The notes under the pieces were generated by a model. The model saw only the letters and a list, made by a program, of their open reading frames with translations. It ran no database searches and had not been told where the DNA came from. A stretch of DNA of 64,000 bases from Candidatus Chlorohelix allophototropha (lineage in GTDB: Bacteria > Chloroflexota > Chloroflexia > Chloroheliales > Chloroheliaceae): positions 62,001 through 126,000 of the forward strand of contig NZ_CP128401.1 of NCBI RefSeq assembly GCF_030389965.1, in the 5' to 3' direction. Positions 18,284 to 26,973 of this stretch are shown piece by piece (the stretch's first letter is position 1; each line of letters begins with the position of its first letter). Position numbers and translations under genes: made by a program.

Positions 18284-18953
18284 TTGAAGTCCTTCCGGTA
18301 AACTCTAGAAAAATAGCTTCTAATAAGCTGCGTGCTTCCGCTTCTTTGTTTTCTTTTAGCAAGTCGAGCGCGGAGGATCCAACCATCTGTCGCCACAGCA
18401 ACGGGCGCAACGTAGGTTCGACTGTCGCTTTCACATAGGGGCGTAATTCCTTTAACAAAGCGGATAAACGCCCATATTCAGGACCAATTATTTGCGCCAG
18501 CTTTTCTCTGAGGTGCGCACTTAGAACCGGAGTGGCAGACTCAGAAAAAGTGGATATGGTTATGGTGATTTCACCGGAATGGAGAACTGCCGGGAGAATA
18601 AAGTCGGAACCGGCGGGGTCATCTGCCAGATTTACAAGTCGCCCTGCTGCTTTTGCTTCCTGCGCTATTTCTCGGTTAACGTCCGTCCGATTCGTGGCAG
18701 CCAGTACCACCAAAGCATCAGGGTATTTATGTAAAGTTCCACTTTGCCAGCTTTGTTTATGCCATTTCAGGGAACTCCGGTTGACCAGTTGTTCCAAATC
18801 CTTTGTAATTTCAGGCGCTATCAGTTGGATAGAGGCTCCAGAATCCAAAAGGCTTTTTATCCGACGTTCAGCTACCTGACCTCCGCCCACCACCAGCACG
18901 CTACGATTGTTAAAAAAAGTAGAAGTGAGAAGTATCGGGTAAGGAGTTCTCAC
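18273..18953 (-). CDS. Precorrin-2 dehydrogenase / sirohydrochlorin ferrochelatase (CysG N-terminal type)
   Basis: 226 residues: NAD-binding VLVVGGGQVAERRI at the N-terminus and DPAGSDFILPAV further on, as in Met8p and CysG-N. It oxidises precorrin-2 to sirohydrochlorin and may also insert iron. The separate CbiX protein nearby suggests the chelation step is handled there. It begins 26 bp after the reductase gene that uses siroheme. Confidence 0.92.
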   Translation of the reverse strand: MRTPYPILLTSTFFNNRSVLVVGGGQVAERRIKSLLDSGASIQLIAPEITKDLEQLVNRSSLKWHKQSWQSGTLHKYPDALVVLAATNRTDVNREIAQEAKAAGRLVNLADDPAGSDFILPAVLHSGEITITISTFSESATPVLSAHLREKLAQIIGPEYGRLSALLKELRPYVKATVEPTLRPLLWRQMVGSSALDLLKENKEAEARSLLEAIFLEFTGRTSNGA

Positions 18954-18979
18954 TTCGTGAAAGTCGCTATTGGTGGAAT

Positions 18980-20575
18980 CTACCAGCTTTCTAACTCCTC
19001 TAGGTTGTGGCGATGAATGAATCCACTGAAATTTTCGTCTTCCAGACGGGTTTCAAGGTAACGGCGCAACAGCCCTTCAAGATAAGTTTTTAGCTCTGCT
19101 ACCGGCACACGCCTTTTCAGGTGATGCCCTAGCCGCATCCCTGCGCCCAATTGCCCACCCAGATATATCTGGTAAACTTCCTCTTTCTCGCCTTTATCGC
19201 TGCCGTCTTGCCGTACTTTTGAACCGAGTAACCCAATATCGGCTATCTGGTAGCGAGTGCATGAATTGGGGCAACCGCTGGTGTTGATACTTAGCGGTTC
19301 ATTCCAATCCGGAAATTGCTCTTGCAAGTAGCTAACTATTTCAGCGGTGATGTCTTTGGTTTCGGCAACTGCTTCCTTACAAAATTGAATGCCAGTGCAA
19401 GCCATCGCGCCTCGTCTAAAATAGTTTTTCTCTTCGCTGGGAAGGTCAATATTCCGAACTTCCTCTCTGAGTGCTGCAACATTCGCTTCCGGCACATTCA
19501 GTATTACCAGATTTTGCAAACTGGTAGTTCTGATATGTCCATCCGCATATTGTTCGGCTAACTCGGCTACCCTCTGCAACTGCGCTGCATTCACGCGACC
19601 GCGCAAAGTCGCCAACCCAACTGCAAACAAGCCGGGCTGTTTCTGAGGTGTAACCCCCACATAATCGCGATATTTATCGGTAACAGCTTCATAATCGGGA
19701 TTGTCAATGAGGGCATAACCCAATCGCTCTTCCAAAACCTGCCGGAATTTTTCTGCGCCCCAATCCGCCACCAGATATTTCAGGCGAGCATGCTTGCGGT
19801 TGCGTCTATACCCGAAGTCTCGAAATATAGTGGCAATTTGATAGCAAACCTCCACCACCTGTTCCGGGCGTATAAAAGCTTTTATGCGCTTCCCCAAATG
19901 TGGTTGCGCCCCAAGTCCGCCGCCAACCCATACATCGAAGCCAACTTCTCCCGTAACCGGATGCTTAATACCGACTAATCCTATGTCGTTTATCTCATGC
20001 TGCACCCAGTGGTCGGCACTTCCGCTAATGGAAATTTTAAACTTTCGCGGTAAGTCACTGAATTCATCTTTGCCACACAGAGCGGCGTTCACTTCCTGTA
20101 CGATTGCCCACGAATCGATTAGTTCGCCTTGTTCACAATCTGCCAAAGGGGAGCCAATAATATTACGAACCGTATCACCGCATGAACCTTTGAGAGAGAG
20201 TCCCACTTCAGCCAGAGCTTTATCAATGGGGGAAATTGCTTCAATGCGTAACCAGTGATACTGCACATTCTGTCGATCAGTAATATCGGCAAGCCCGCGA
20301 CCATACTTCTCGGATAAAGCAGCAATAACTTTTAGTTGTTGGCTCGTAAGGTCTCCGTTCGGGATTTTAACCCGCAACATAAAATAACCATCTACTTGAG
20401 GGCGTTGTGTATAAAGACCGTACCATTTGAACCGATCAAAATCATCGGGCTGAATGGATTCAAAGCCGGTTTCGGCGTAACGCTCTATATCAGCCCATAC
20501 CTCAAAAGGATTTTTCTCCTTTTTAATTCGTTCCATTTTATTTAACGAAGGGGCGGGCGTTTCTTGAAACGACAT
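18980..20575 (-). CDS. Ferredoxin-type nitrite/sulfite reductase (siroheme, 4Fe-4S)
   Basis: 531 residues with the two-fold ferredoxin-like repeat of NirA/SirA. The four cluster cysteines are in ACTGIQFC (C-x5-C) and GCPNSC (C-x3-C). It catalyses the six-electron reduction of nitrite to ammonia or sulfite to sulfide. Motifs such as GRGLADITDRQNVQ fit ferredoxin-dependent assimilatory enzymes but do not separate nitrite from sulfite. Start at ATG 20575, eight bases after GGAGG. It leads an operon with three siroheme synthesis genes; no nitrate reductase or sulfate-activation gene is nearby. Confidence 0.9.
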   Translation of the reverse strand: MSFQETPAPSLNKMERIKKEKNPFEVWADIERYAETGFESIQPDDFDRFKWYGLYTQRPQVDGYFMLRVKIPNGDLTSQQLKVIAALSEKYGRGLADITDRQNVQYHWLRIEAISPIDKALAEVGLSLKGSCGDTVRNIIGSPLADCEQGELIDSWAIVQEVNAALCGKDEFSDLPRKFKISISGSADHWVQHEINDIGLVGIKHPVTGEVGFDVWVGGGLGAQPHLGKRIKAFIRPEQVVEVCYQIATIFRDFGYRRNRKHARLKYLVADWGAEKFRQVLEERLGYALIDNPDYEAVTDKYRDYVGVTPQKQPGLFAVGLATLRGRVNAAQLQRVAELAEQYADGHIRTTSLQNLVILNVPEANVAALREEVRNIDLPSEEKNYFRRGAMACTGIQFCKEAVAETKDITAEIVSYLQEQFPDWNEPLSINTSGCPNSCTRYQIADIGLLGSKVRQDGSDKGEKEEVYQIYLGGQLGAGMRLGHHLKRRVPVAELKTYLEGLLRRYLETRLEDENFSGFIHRHNLEELESW

Positions 20576-20677
20576 TAAATTTCCTCCAGCTAGAACTATT
20601 TGCGATTTATATGCTGATTTACTATTCCGATTCTTTTTCCAACACAGGTCAGATAACTGCATGCAAAAATAAAAACA

Positions 20678-20697
20678 GGTACTACTATTGTAGTACC
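20678..20697 (-). promoter_or_regulatory. Perfect palindrome at the start of the siroheme-operon transcript
   Basis: GGTACTAC-TATT-GTAGTACC is a perfect 8-bp inverted repeat located about 5-24 nt after the predicted start of transcription. On the minus strand it is followed by TGTTTTTATTTTT, so the RNA hairpin could also act as an attenuator. Either an operator or a terminator-like leader fits. Confidence 0.6.
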
Positions 20698-20708
20698 CCT
20701 TCTAAGGT

Positions 20709-20737
20709 ATCCTAACTTACTTTATATATGTTGTCAA
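20709..20737 (-). promoter_or_regulatory. Promoter of the nitrite/sulfite reductase-siroheme operon
   Basis: Minus-strand TTGACA (20737-20732), 17-bp spacer, TAGGAT (20714-20709). Predicted start near 20702, leaving a leader of about 125 nt that holds the palindrome at 20678-20697. Confidence 0.6.
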
Positions 20738-20817
20738 GAAATTTATGGTGTGCTCAGGCGGTTGTAAGAAAGGAATTGTCCCCTATAAATCTGAAAATTA
20801 GAGTTCCTTCTTTTCAC

Positions 20818-22263
20818 CTAGATTCCAATCGAAACTGCTTTGGTTTCGAGATAAGCCTGTATCCCTTCCAGACCGTTTTCGCTGGAAAGTCCGCTTTCCT
20901 TGAAGCCCCCGAAGGGGATTTCAGGAGAGACAGGCATCGGATCATTTACGCCTACAATGCCGTAATCTAAACCCTCTGCTACCCGGAAGATTCGCCCCAT
21001 ATCACGGGTGAATACATAGGCTGCCAGACCGTATTCCACATCGTTGGCAGCCGCGGTGGCTTCCTCTTCGGTATCGAAGCGATATATCGGCAAAACCGGA
21101 CCAAATGTTTCTTCATGGGTAATTTGCATTTCGCGAGAAGCGTTGCTGATTACAGTCGGCTCATAGAAAGTGCCATGCGAAAATTCTTCACCAACGGCGC
21201 GTTTGCCGCCTGCCAGAAGCACACCACCTTTTAAAAGCGCGTCAGCTATCTGTTCTTCGACTTTTGAAAGTGACCTCGAATCAATCAACGGTCCAACCTG
21301 AACGCCTTGTTCAAGCCCGTTACCGATTCGCAAACGGAGGGTGAGTTCCACCACTTTTTGTTCGAATTTCTCGGCTATGTTGCGCTGGACATATAAACGG
21401 TTGGTGCAAATGCAGGTCTGTCCGGCGTTGCGGAACTTGGACAGTACCACCCCTTCGGCAGCTTTATCTAGGTCAGCATCTTCAAATACTATAAATGGGG
21501 CATGCCCGCCCAATTCCATTGAAACCCGCTTAACAGTTTTGGCGGACTGGCTGATTAAAAGTTTGCCCACTTCGGTTGAGCCTGTAAAAGTAATCTTGCG
21601 TACCAGAGGACTATCCATCCAAACCTTAGCTACTTCAGCGGCACGCAAGCCTGTCACAAGGTTAACCACCCCTTTAGGAAAGCCCACCTCATCAAATATT
21701 TTGAATATCTCAATGGCGCTTAAAGGGGTTTGTTCGGCGGGGCGCAATACAACAGTACAACCTGCCGCCAATGCCGGACCAAGTTTGCGGGTAATCATGC
21801 TGGAGGGGAAGTTCCAAGGAGTTATCGCAGCTACTACCCCGACAGGTTGCTTGATTACCAACACACGCCTGTGTGGATCGCTTGGAACGATGCGACCATA
21901 CACTCTCCGTGCTTCTTCCGCGTTCCACTTTAGAAAGCGTGCTGCTATCGTGACCTCTCCTCTAGACTCTGCCAGTGGTTTGCCATTTTCTAGCGTCAAC
22001 ACACGCGCTAACTGATCTACCCGCTCTCTCATCAAGGCAGCCGCTTTTTCCAGCAATTCGGCGCGTTCTTCGGCTTTAACCTTACGCCAACTTCCAAACG
22101 CTGCCTCTGCTGCTTCGATAGCAGCCTGAGCTTCTTCTTTGCCACCGTCCGCTACTTCAGCTAATAACTCTCCGGTGGCAGGATTATAGATGGCAAATGT
22201 TTTGCCGGTATTCTGCCACTTGCCGTTGATATATAGACGTTCCAGTTGTGCCGCCTGTGTCAT
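20818..22263 (-). CDS. NAD(P)-dependent aldehyde dehydrogenase, succinate-semialdehyde dehydrogenase-like
   Basis: 481 residues of the ALDH superfamily, closest in pattern to GabD: PWNFPSSMITRK, FTGSTEVGKLL, the general-base Glu in MELGGHAPFIV, the nucleophile Cys in NAGQTCICTNR and the end motif FGGFKESGLSSENG. It oxidises a short aldehyde, possibly succinate semialdehyde, to its acid. The next gene downstream has its own promoter, so this is probably a single-gene unit. The same GabD-like group also includes dehydrogenases for lactaldehyde and sulfolactaldehyde. Confidence 0.9.
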   Translation of the reverse strand: MTQAAQLERLYINGKWQNTGKTFAIYNPATGELLAEVADGGKEEAQAAIEAAEAAFGSWRKVKAEERAELLEKAAALMRERVDQLARVLTLENGKPLAESRGEVTIAARFLKWNAEEARRVYGRIVPSDPHRRVLVIKQPVGVVAAITPWNFPSSMITRKLGPALAAGCTVVLRPAEQTPLSAIEIFKIFDEVGFPKGVVNLVTGLRAAEVAKVWMDSPLVRKITFTGSTEVGKLLISQSAKTVKRVSMELGGHAPFIVFEDADLDKAAEGVVLSKFRNAGQTCICTNRLYVQRNIAEKFEQKVVELTLRLRIGNGLEQGVQVGPLIDSRSLSKVEEQIADALLKGGVLLAGGKRAVGEEFSHGTFYEPTVISNASREMQITHEETFGPVLPIYRFDTEEEATAAANDVEYGLAAYVFTRDMGRIFRVAEGLDYGIVGVNDPMPVSPEIPFGGFKESGLSSENGLEGIQAYLETKAVSIGI

Positions 22264-22309
22264 TTACTGGTCTCCTTATCTCAGAATTCGGTCTCAGATA
22301 GTAATTAAC

Positions 22310-22333
22310 TTGTATCGTTTCAAAAATCTGGGG
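22310..22333 (+). repeat. Solitary IS66-end-like repeat
   Basis: Begins TTGTATCGTTTCAAAAATCT and ends in GGGG. It resembles the repeat at 22419 (TTGTATCAGTTC...) and the IS66 end at 4886 (TTGTAACAGTTC...). Confidence 0.5.
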
Positions 22334-22420
22334 CAATTCGAGGTTTTTAAATGGAAATAAGATCAATTACAAGGGTCTAAACCACTTTTACCACGAAAAA
22401 CTGAGCGGATACGAAGAATT

Positions 22421-22615
22421 GTATCAGTTCAAAAAGTGGGGGGTAAAGTGGCAAAAAAATAATACTGTTAAACTAGTGTAGCCAAGGTCTCATTTCCAGA
22501 CGATGCTAACACGGGCATATTCATCTTGAATTTTAGTCGGGTAATATTCTTCAAGCACCGCTTGATTATATCAATTTTTTCATCTTTGCCTAGCCCCCAC
22601 TTTTTGTACTGATAC
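22421..22615. mobile_element. MITE-like element, 195 bp with 23-bp terminal inverted repeats
   Basis: The left end starts GTATCAGTTCAAAAAGTGGG (22421-22443). The right end (22593-22615) is its reverse complement with 21 of 23 bases matching. No coding capacity inside. The ends resemble those of the IS66 remnant in this window, so an IS66-type transposase may have moved it. No target duplication is obvious. Confidence 0.55.
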
Positions 22616-22784
22616 GTTTCCTAGGTTCATCGCACTTTATGTGGTAATAGTGGCGGACTAATGCTTTTAATCAAATCTGTAGCCTCAAGAGAAGCTCGGT
22701 TCTGAAAAGCTACCACACAATATGATGCTGCTATGAAAATCCGGTTTCCCCCTAACCAAATAGAGAAAGCGGTCAGAAAAATGA

Positions 22785-24149
22785 TCAAGCTAATTTGGGT
22801 TCAGGGTTTTTAAGATTAACCTGATAACCCAACCGCTCTAACCGCCGAATTAACCGATTAGTAATAGTGCCACGTTTGCGTTCGTCCAAGTAATCATAGC
22901 CAAGCTCTTTGTACTCTTCTTTTCGAATAAACATATAATACACACTTACCAGAATGGAATGCGCTACTGCAATAATTGCTCGGCGTTTACCCCGTCTGCC
23001 CGCTAGCTTGGTGTAGAGTGCTCCCAGATAACTTTTCTTACTTTTTGCAGCAGCGTGAGAAGCTTGAATTAAACCCTTTCGTACTGGTCGATCTCCAGAA
23101 GATATACGTCCCGGCAATTGTTTTCCGGCACTCCGATTATTGCCCGGTGCCACTCCAGCCCAACTAGCCAGATGTGCGGCTGAGGGAAAACGGCTCATAT
23201 CAATACCTATTTCAGCGATAAGCAGTTGGGCTACTTTACGGTCAATTCCAGGAATAGTATCTAATAAAGCCACTGCTTCTTCCCAATTCAACGTAGCTAC
23301 AGCGGTAGCTGGGGTGCTGGGGTCTGGAGTGAAATTATTCTGACTACTTTCAAGAGCTTGACCTATTTTAGTAGCAGGGTCAGGACTGACCAAATTAACC
23401 GACGGACCCTCTTTCAATTGTCGTTCAATCTCAGAACTGAAAATCTCAACTTGCTCATCCAGGAAATCAAGATGGGCTAAATGCTGGGTGAGTAGGAAAC
23501 AGTGTTGATCTCGAACCTGGCCTTTCAGAGCTTTAGCTAATTCAGCTCGTTTGGCACGCATTCTACCACGTGCCAGTTCCGCCAGTTTTTGTGGGTCGGT
23601 TTCACCAGCGATGATAGCTTCTAGCATTTGCCTGGCGGATACTCCCCTAATATCTGAAACTACACTAGCCAGTTTTAGGTTGGCCGCTTCCAGAACCTTT
23701 TGTAGACGATTGATCACACTGGCACGTTCCCTGACCAGATTGCTGCGCTGCCGGGTCAAATCCCTCAGATCACGTTGAGCACGTGGTGGAATAAAACTAG
23801 CTCGTAAGAGACCGTGCTGAAGTAATTCTGCCAACCATTGCGCGTCTAGAACGTCGGTTTTGCGACCAGGGACGTGTTTAACGTGCTGAGCATTAACCAG
23901 TAATATCTCAAGTTGACCCTCCAAAATATTATGCACTGGTTTCCAATATTCTCCGGTACTTTCCATCGCTACAATCGTAACTTCCTCTTGTGAGAACCAA
24001 TCCAACAGTTCCAGAAGCTCAATCGTAGTAGTGCCGAAGGTTCGAGTTTTTTGAAGCTGGGTACCATCTGCTTCCAGCTTAAGGCAACAGGCTACTACGC
24101 TCTTTTTATGAACATCCAGACCAGCACAAGAGGGATGAAGCACCAGCAT
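22785..24149 (-). CDS. IS110-family transposase
   Basis: 454 residues. The N-terminal DEDD (RuvC-like) domain shows AGLDVHKKS, AMESTGEYW and GRKTDVLDAQWLAEL; the C-terminal Transposase_20 domain shows LDTIPGIDRKVAQLL, the ASWAGVAPG block and its serine. These enzymes are guided by a bridge RNA encoded in the element's non-coding end. The frame is intact, so the element may still be active. ATG 24149 follows GAGG by five bases. Element ends cannot be fixed because IS110 elements lack clear terminal repeats. Confidence 0.93.
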   Translation of the reverse strand: MLVLHPSCAGLDVHKKSVVACCLKLEADGTQLQKTRTFGTTTIELLELLDWFSQEEVTIVAMESTGEYWKPVHNILEGQLEILLVNAQHVKHVPGRKTDVLDAQWLAELLQHGLLRASFIPPRAQRDLRDLTRQRSNLVRERASVINRLQKVLEAANLKLASVVSDIRGVSARQMLEAIIAGETDPQKLAELARGRMRAKRAELAKALKGQVRDQHCFLLTQHLAHLDFLDEQVEIFSSEIERQLKEGPSVNLVSPDPATKIGQALESSQNNFTPDPSTPATAVATLNWEEAVALLDTIPGIDRKVAQLLIAEIGIDMSRFPSAAHLASWAGVAPGNNRSAGKQLPGRISSGDRPVRKGLIQASHAAAKSKKSYLGALYTKLAGRRGKRRAIIAVAHSILVSVYYMFIRKEEYKELGYDYLDERKRGTITNRLIRRLERLGYQVNLKNPEPKLA

Positions 24150-24424
24150 ATTTACCTCACTTACTAAGTTAGATATAGTTACTCGTTAAGTAGGGTTGGT
24201 TGAATGCCCAGTAAAAAGAACTCTGCTATGCGTGCTCAACTGCTTCTGTTTAACCAAAGCATTGGCAACAATTAAAGGTGCTCAAAGGCATTCCGGTCCG
24301 ACTGTTGTCCAGGCTAGCAGCACCATTATCCATTAACGACCTCTCGCCCAACTCTACCTTTTTAGAATAACATAGAGCCGCTACACTATCTATTAATTAG
24401 AACCCCTAAAATCCATTTTCATGC
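24150..24424 (-). ncRNA. Candidate IS110 bridge-RNA region (5' non-coding end)
   Basis: About 275 bp upstream of the transposase start hold no open frame. In the IS110 group this position encodes the bridge RNA that pairs with target and donor. I did not fold the RNA or identify the guide loops; the call rests on the position and family only. Confidence 0.35.
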
Positions 24425-24884
24425 TTAAAGGTGTCACATGAAAAGTTACATAGTGACTGTTGGCAAACCAAAACTAAGCCGCCAATCTAGCAAAATGACT
24501 AATACGAGTTTTAGCTACAGGCAATCTGGATATTCCTCTTATTATGGGTACAGTGCTTGTGTCAGCAATAGGTATCGTAATGTGCAACCTGCTAATTGAT
24601 TTAATATACCCTGTTCTTGACCCTGGTATTAGACTCTAAAGAGAACTGCATTTTATCTGAAACAACTTTTCTGAGTAATGACAATAGCTGAAGTGAGATA
24701 TACGCCCTCTTTGAACCCCATATTCACTCAATAAGGAAATTTGCCCTAGATTAGATTCTTAGAAAAAGGGTCAGACTTGTTTTACCATTTCAAGCTTTAA
24801 TTATGTGACCGGCCACCTGTTTTGAGTGCCGCTAGTATCCAAGCGCAACCAGCTTGTCCGGCTTGCTCAACTTTATCGGAGGGA
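24425..24884. other. Gene-free stretch between IS110 and IS3 elements
   Basis: 460 bp with many stops in all frames. No gene, RNA or clear repeat is visible. Confidence 0.5.
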
Positions 24885-24895
24885 TGGAATGCCCC

Positions 24896-25801
24896 CTATA
24901 TGACCAGACCACTTTCTAGCCGCTTTTGAGCCAACCAATTATGTTCAAATTCTACTGGGGCTAAGTAACCCAAAGACGAATGTAAGCGACCTTCATTATA
25001 AATCCGTTCTAGCCAATCTTCCAACCCCACTGCTACCTCTGCCAAATTCTGAAATTCCTCTAAATAGAGTTTCTCGTAACTAACAGTCTTGTTAAAGCTC
25101 TCCGCCATCCCGTTCTGCTGTGGTCGCCCCGGTTGGCTATGGCTTACTACCGCCCCGATTGCGGTTAACTGCTCACCATATTCTCGGCTGGTGTAGTTCG
25201 AACCCTTGTCGGTGTGATGGATCAAACCTGCTTCTGGTTGCCTCCGCGCTATCGCCATCTGCAAGGCTCGCAGGGTCAACTGAGTATCGTTGTGACGGCT
25301 CACTGCCCAACCCACCACTTTCCGGCTGAACCCATCCAATAAAGTTGCTAGGTAACCTTCCTCTTTTTTGGTGGCTACGAACAACACATCCCCTACCCAA
25401 GCCCGATTCGGGGCGTTGATCTCCCCAGCTTGTTTAGCCGTCACCAACCGATTTGCCTCTCTGGCAGCTTTAGGATCATTGACACTGGTCAGTGGTTTTC
25501 TCCTTTTCCACCGTTTCCAGCTTAAACCCCATTTCTTCAGCAAGCGCCTCACTCGCTTGTGGTTGATCTTTTCCCCACCCTTCTGTAAGGCTTTGGTTAC
25601 GCGCCGATAGCCATAGCCGCTGTAAGTACCTAGTATTTGCTCCACCCGTTGCTTCAGGCTTTCCTCCTCCGGGTTGGCTTTTTCCACCTTATTTTGGCGT
25701 TGGTAATACCAAGCCCGATTGACCCTAAACAGGTGACATAATTTCCTCAGAGAATAGCCCAGTCCTTGCTTTTGGCTGAGCCGGTATAACCCACCGATCA
25801 T
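24896..25801 (-). CDS. IS3-family transposase, OrfB (DDE integrase domain)
   Basis: 301 residues: an HTH_21-like N-terminal part (YGYRRVTKAL) and an rve integrase core with catalytic Asp in WVGDVLF, Asp in HHTDKGSNY and Glu in NGMAESFNK. Performs the cut-and-join steps of transposition. Its ATG overlaps the OrfA stop (ATGA). Its stop codon lies inside the left terminal repeat. Confidence 0.95.
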   Translation of the reverse strand: MIGGLYRLSQKQGLGYSLRKLCHLFRVNRAWYYQRQNKVEKANPEEESLKQRVEQILGTYSGYGYRRVTKALQKGGEKINHKRVRRLLKKWGLSWKRWKRRKPLTSVNDPKAAREANRLVTAKQAGEINAPNRAWVGDVLFVATKKEEGYLATLLDGFSRKVVGWAVSRHNDTQLTLRALQMAIARRQPEAGLIHHTDKGSNYTSREYGEQLTAIGAVVSHSQPGRPQQNGMAESFNKTVSYEKLYLEEFQNLAEVAVGLEDWLERIYNEGRLHSSLGYLAPVEFEHNWLAQKRLESGLVI

Positions 25802-26139
25802 TTCACACCGTTGGGCGACGCTGAGGTATTCAGCATCTCCGAGACTTTTTTTAAGATAGAAATTTCAAGAGCCTGCTGACCAGCCAGCCGTTCCAGTTCT
25901 GCTACCCGCTGCCTGAGAGCGGTTATCTCCTGCTGCTCAGTGGTAGCAGGGGTAGTACGGGATTGGGTAGCAGTTGTGAAGGCGACTTCTCCCTTTTCCC
26001 GGTATAATTTCTTCCAGTTATGGATCAGGCTCTCACTCAGATTATGCTCTCGGCACACTTGGATTACGGTTTTCTCCCCGCTCAGTACTGCTCTCACTAT
26101 TTTTAGCTTAAACTCGGGATTAAAGCTTCTTCCCTGCAT
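25798..26139 (-). CDS. IS3-family transposase, OrfA (HTH, leucine zipper)
   Basis: 113 residues. An HTH_Tnp_1 domain (FNPEFKLKIVRAV, VCREHNLSESLIHNWK) binds the ends, followed by a heptad Leu region (ITALRQRVAELERL). It overlaps OrfB by four bases in the -1 frame. I see no A6G-type slippery run at the junction; the sequence there is GTGAAATGATC. Confidence 0.93.
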   Translation of the reverse strand: MQGRSFNPEFKLKIVRAVLSGEKTVIQVCREHNLSESLIHNWKKLYREKGEVAFTTATQSRTTPATTEQQEITALRQRVAELERLAGQQALEISILKKVSEMLNTSASPNGVK

Positions 26140-26936
26140 TTTTCCAGTCCTTTCTCAAACTAAGCTCCTTCTATTCTACCCATTTCTTCTTAGTTTGTGG
26201 TCTGGTATTCCAGGGTTCACTCCATTTGCACAATCACAATACTTAAAGAAAGAAGTTACCTAAGGCGATACAAGCGGCGGGTTGACGGGGTAGATTCATC
26301 AAATATTCTGTTTGCAAAGCGGAAGAAGCTGGCAAAAAGTGTATCAAGATAAAACCCCCTGTTAAGTTAGCAGCAAATGCGATTGAGAAAAGCTACTACC
26401 TTTGTTATAGCAGAGAAGGTGTGGTACACCTTTATCGAAAGCTGAGAACTGCCCGCACTTTAGTTGAAATCAGTTCGGAGCGAACTGTGTAGCAAATAGC
26501 TTCAATTGAAGTTATTTCGCAGAAGATTGAGATGGTTCTATCTCTTTCACTTCTATCAGGGACGACGCAAGAGGCTGTAGCTACAGAAATGTAAACAATA
26601 GCCGATTGTGTTTCAAATTCAGAGAAATATCTTTGAATTGGGTTATAAATGACAGTTTTAGTGGTATCTCTCGAGGATACCTGCAAAATGTCCTTTGTAA
26701 TTCCGTTAGCTTTGAAAAACGAAGGAACTGGCATCGATTAGCTCAAAGCATAGCACGAAGCGAGGCATAATATCAACCGAGAGTCGAAAGGATGGTGGAA
26801 TTGTTATCAATTAGATCACCAGCCATAGGTGCTTGCCTACAAATGTTTATTTGCCGAAAAGTTATCAGCGATTAGGTCACCAACTCACCTGAGTCAGGGT
26901 TTCTCGGGCAAGAATTATTGCCATAGCCGTTCTTGC

Positions 26937-26973
26937 TTGGATTTACTCATAGTTAGTTTGCAAGTAAATCCAA
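26937..26973. repeat. Perfect inverted repeat, 11-bp arms
   Basis: TTGGATTTACT (26937-26947) and AGTAAATCCAA (26963-26973) with a 15-base loop. No T-run follows on either side, so it is not a standard terminator. Confidence 0.55.

Larger units (their letters stand above)
22264..22784. other. Gene-free region with IS66-like terminal repeats
   Basis: 521 bp between the ALDH gene and the IS110 transposase. No gene is visible. It contains three copies of a ~24-bp repeat related to the IS66 end at 4886; two of them face each other and bound a 195-bp MITE-like unit at 22421-22615. Confidence 0.55.
24885..26224 (-). mobile_element. IS3-family insertion sequence, complete, 1340 bp
   Basis: Imperfect terminal inverted repeats of 28 bp bound the element: the left starts TGGAATGCCCCCTATATGAC (24885) and the right, read inward on the other strand, starts TGGAGTGAACCCTGGAATAC (26224). 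Both run into ACCAGACCAC. Ends are TG...CA as in IS3. Both transposase frames are intact and lie inside. No 3-5 bp target duplication is evident. Confidence 0.85.

Noticed and set aside
24875-26235. Target-site duplication of the IS3 element
   Set aside because: Bases outside the terminal repeats (GGA on the left, TTT on the right) do not match for 3-5 bp, even after shifting the ends by one base.
26432-26734. 100-codon open frame on the minus strand in the decayed region
   Set aside because: No family motif, no ribosome site, unusual composition, and surrounded by broken sequence. A chance frame is more likely.
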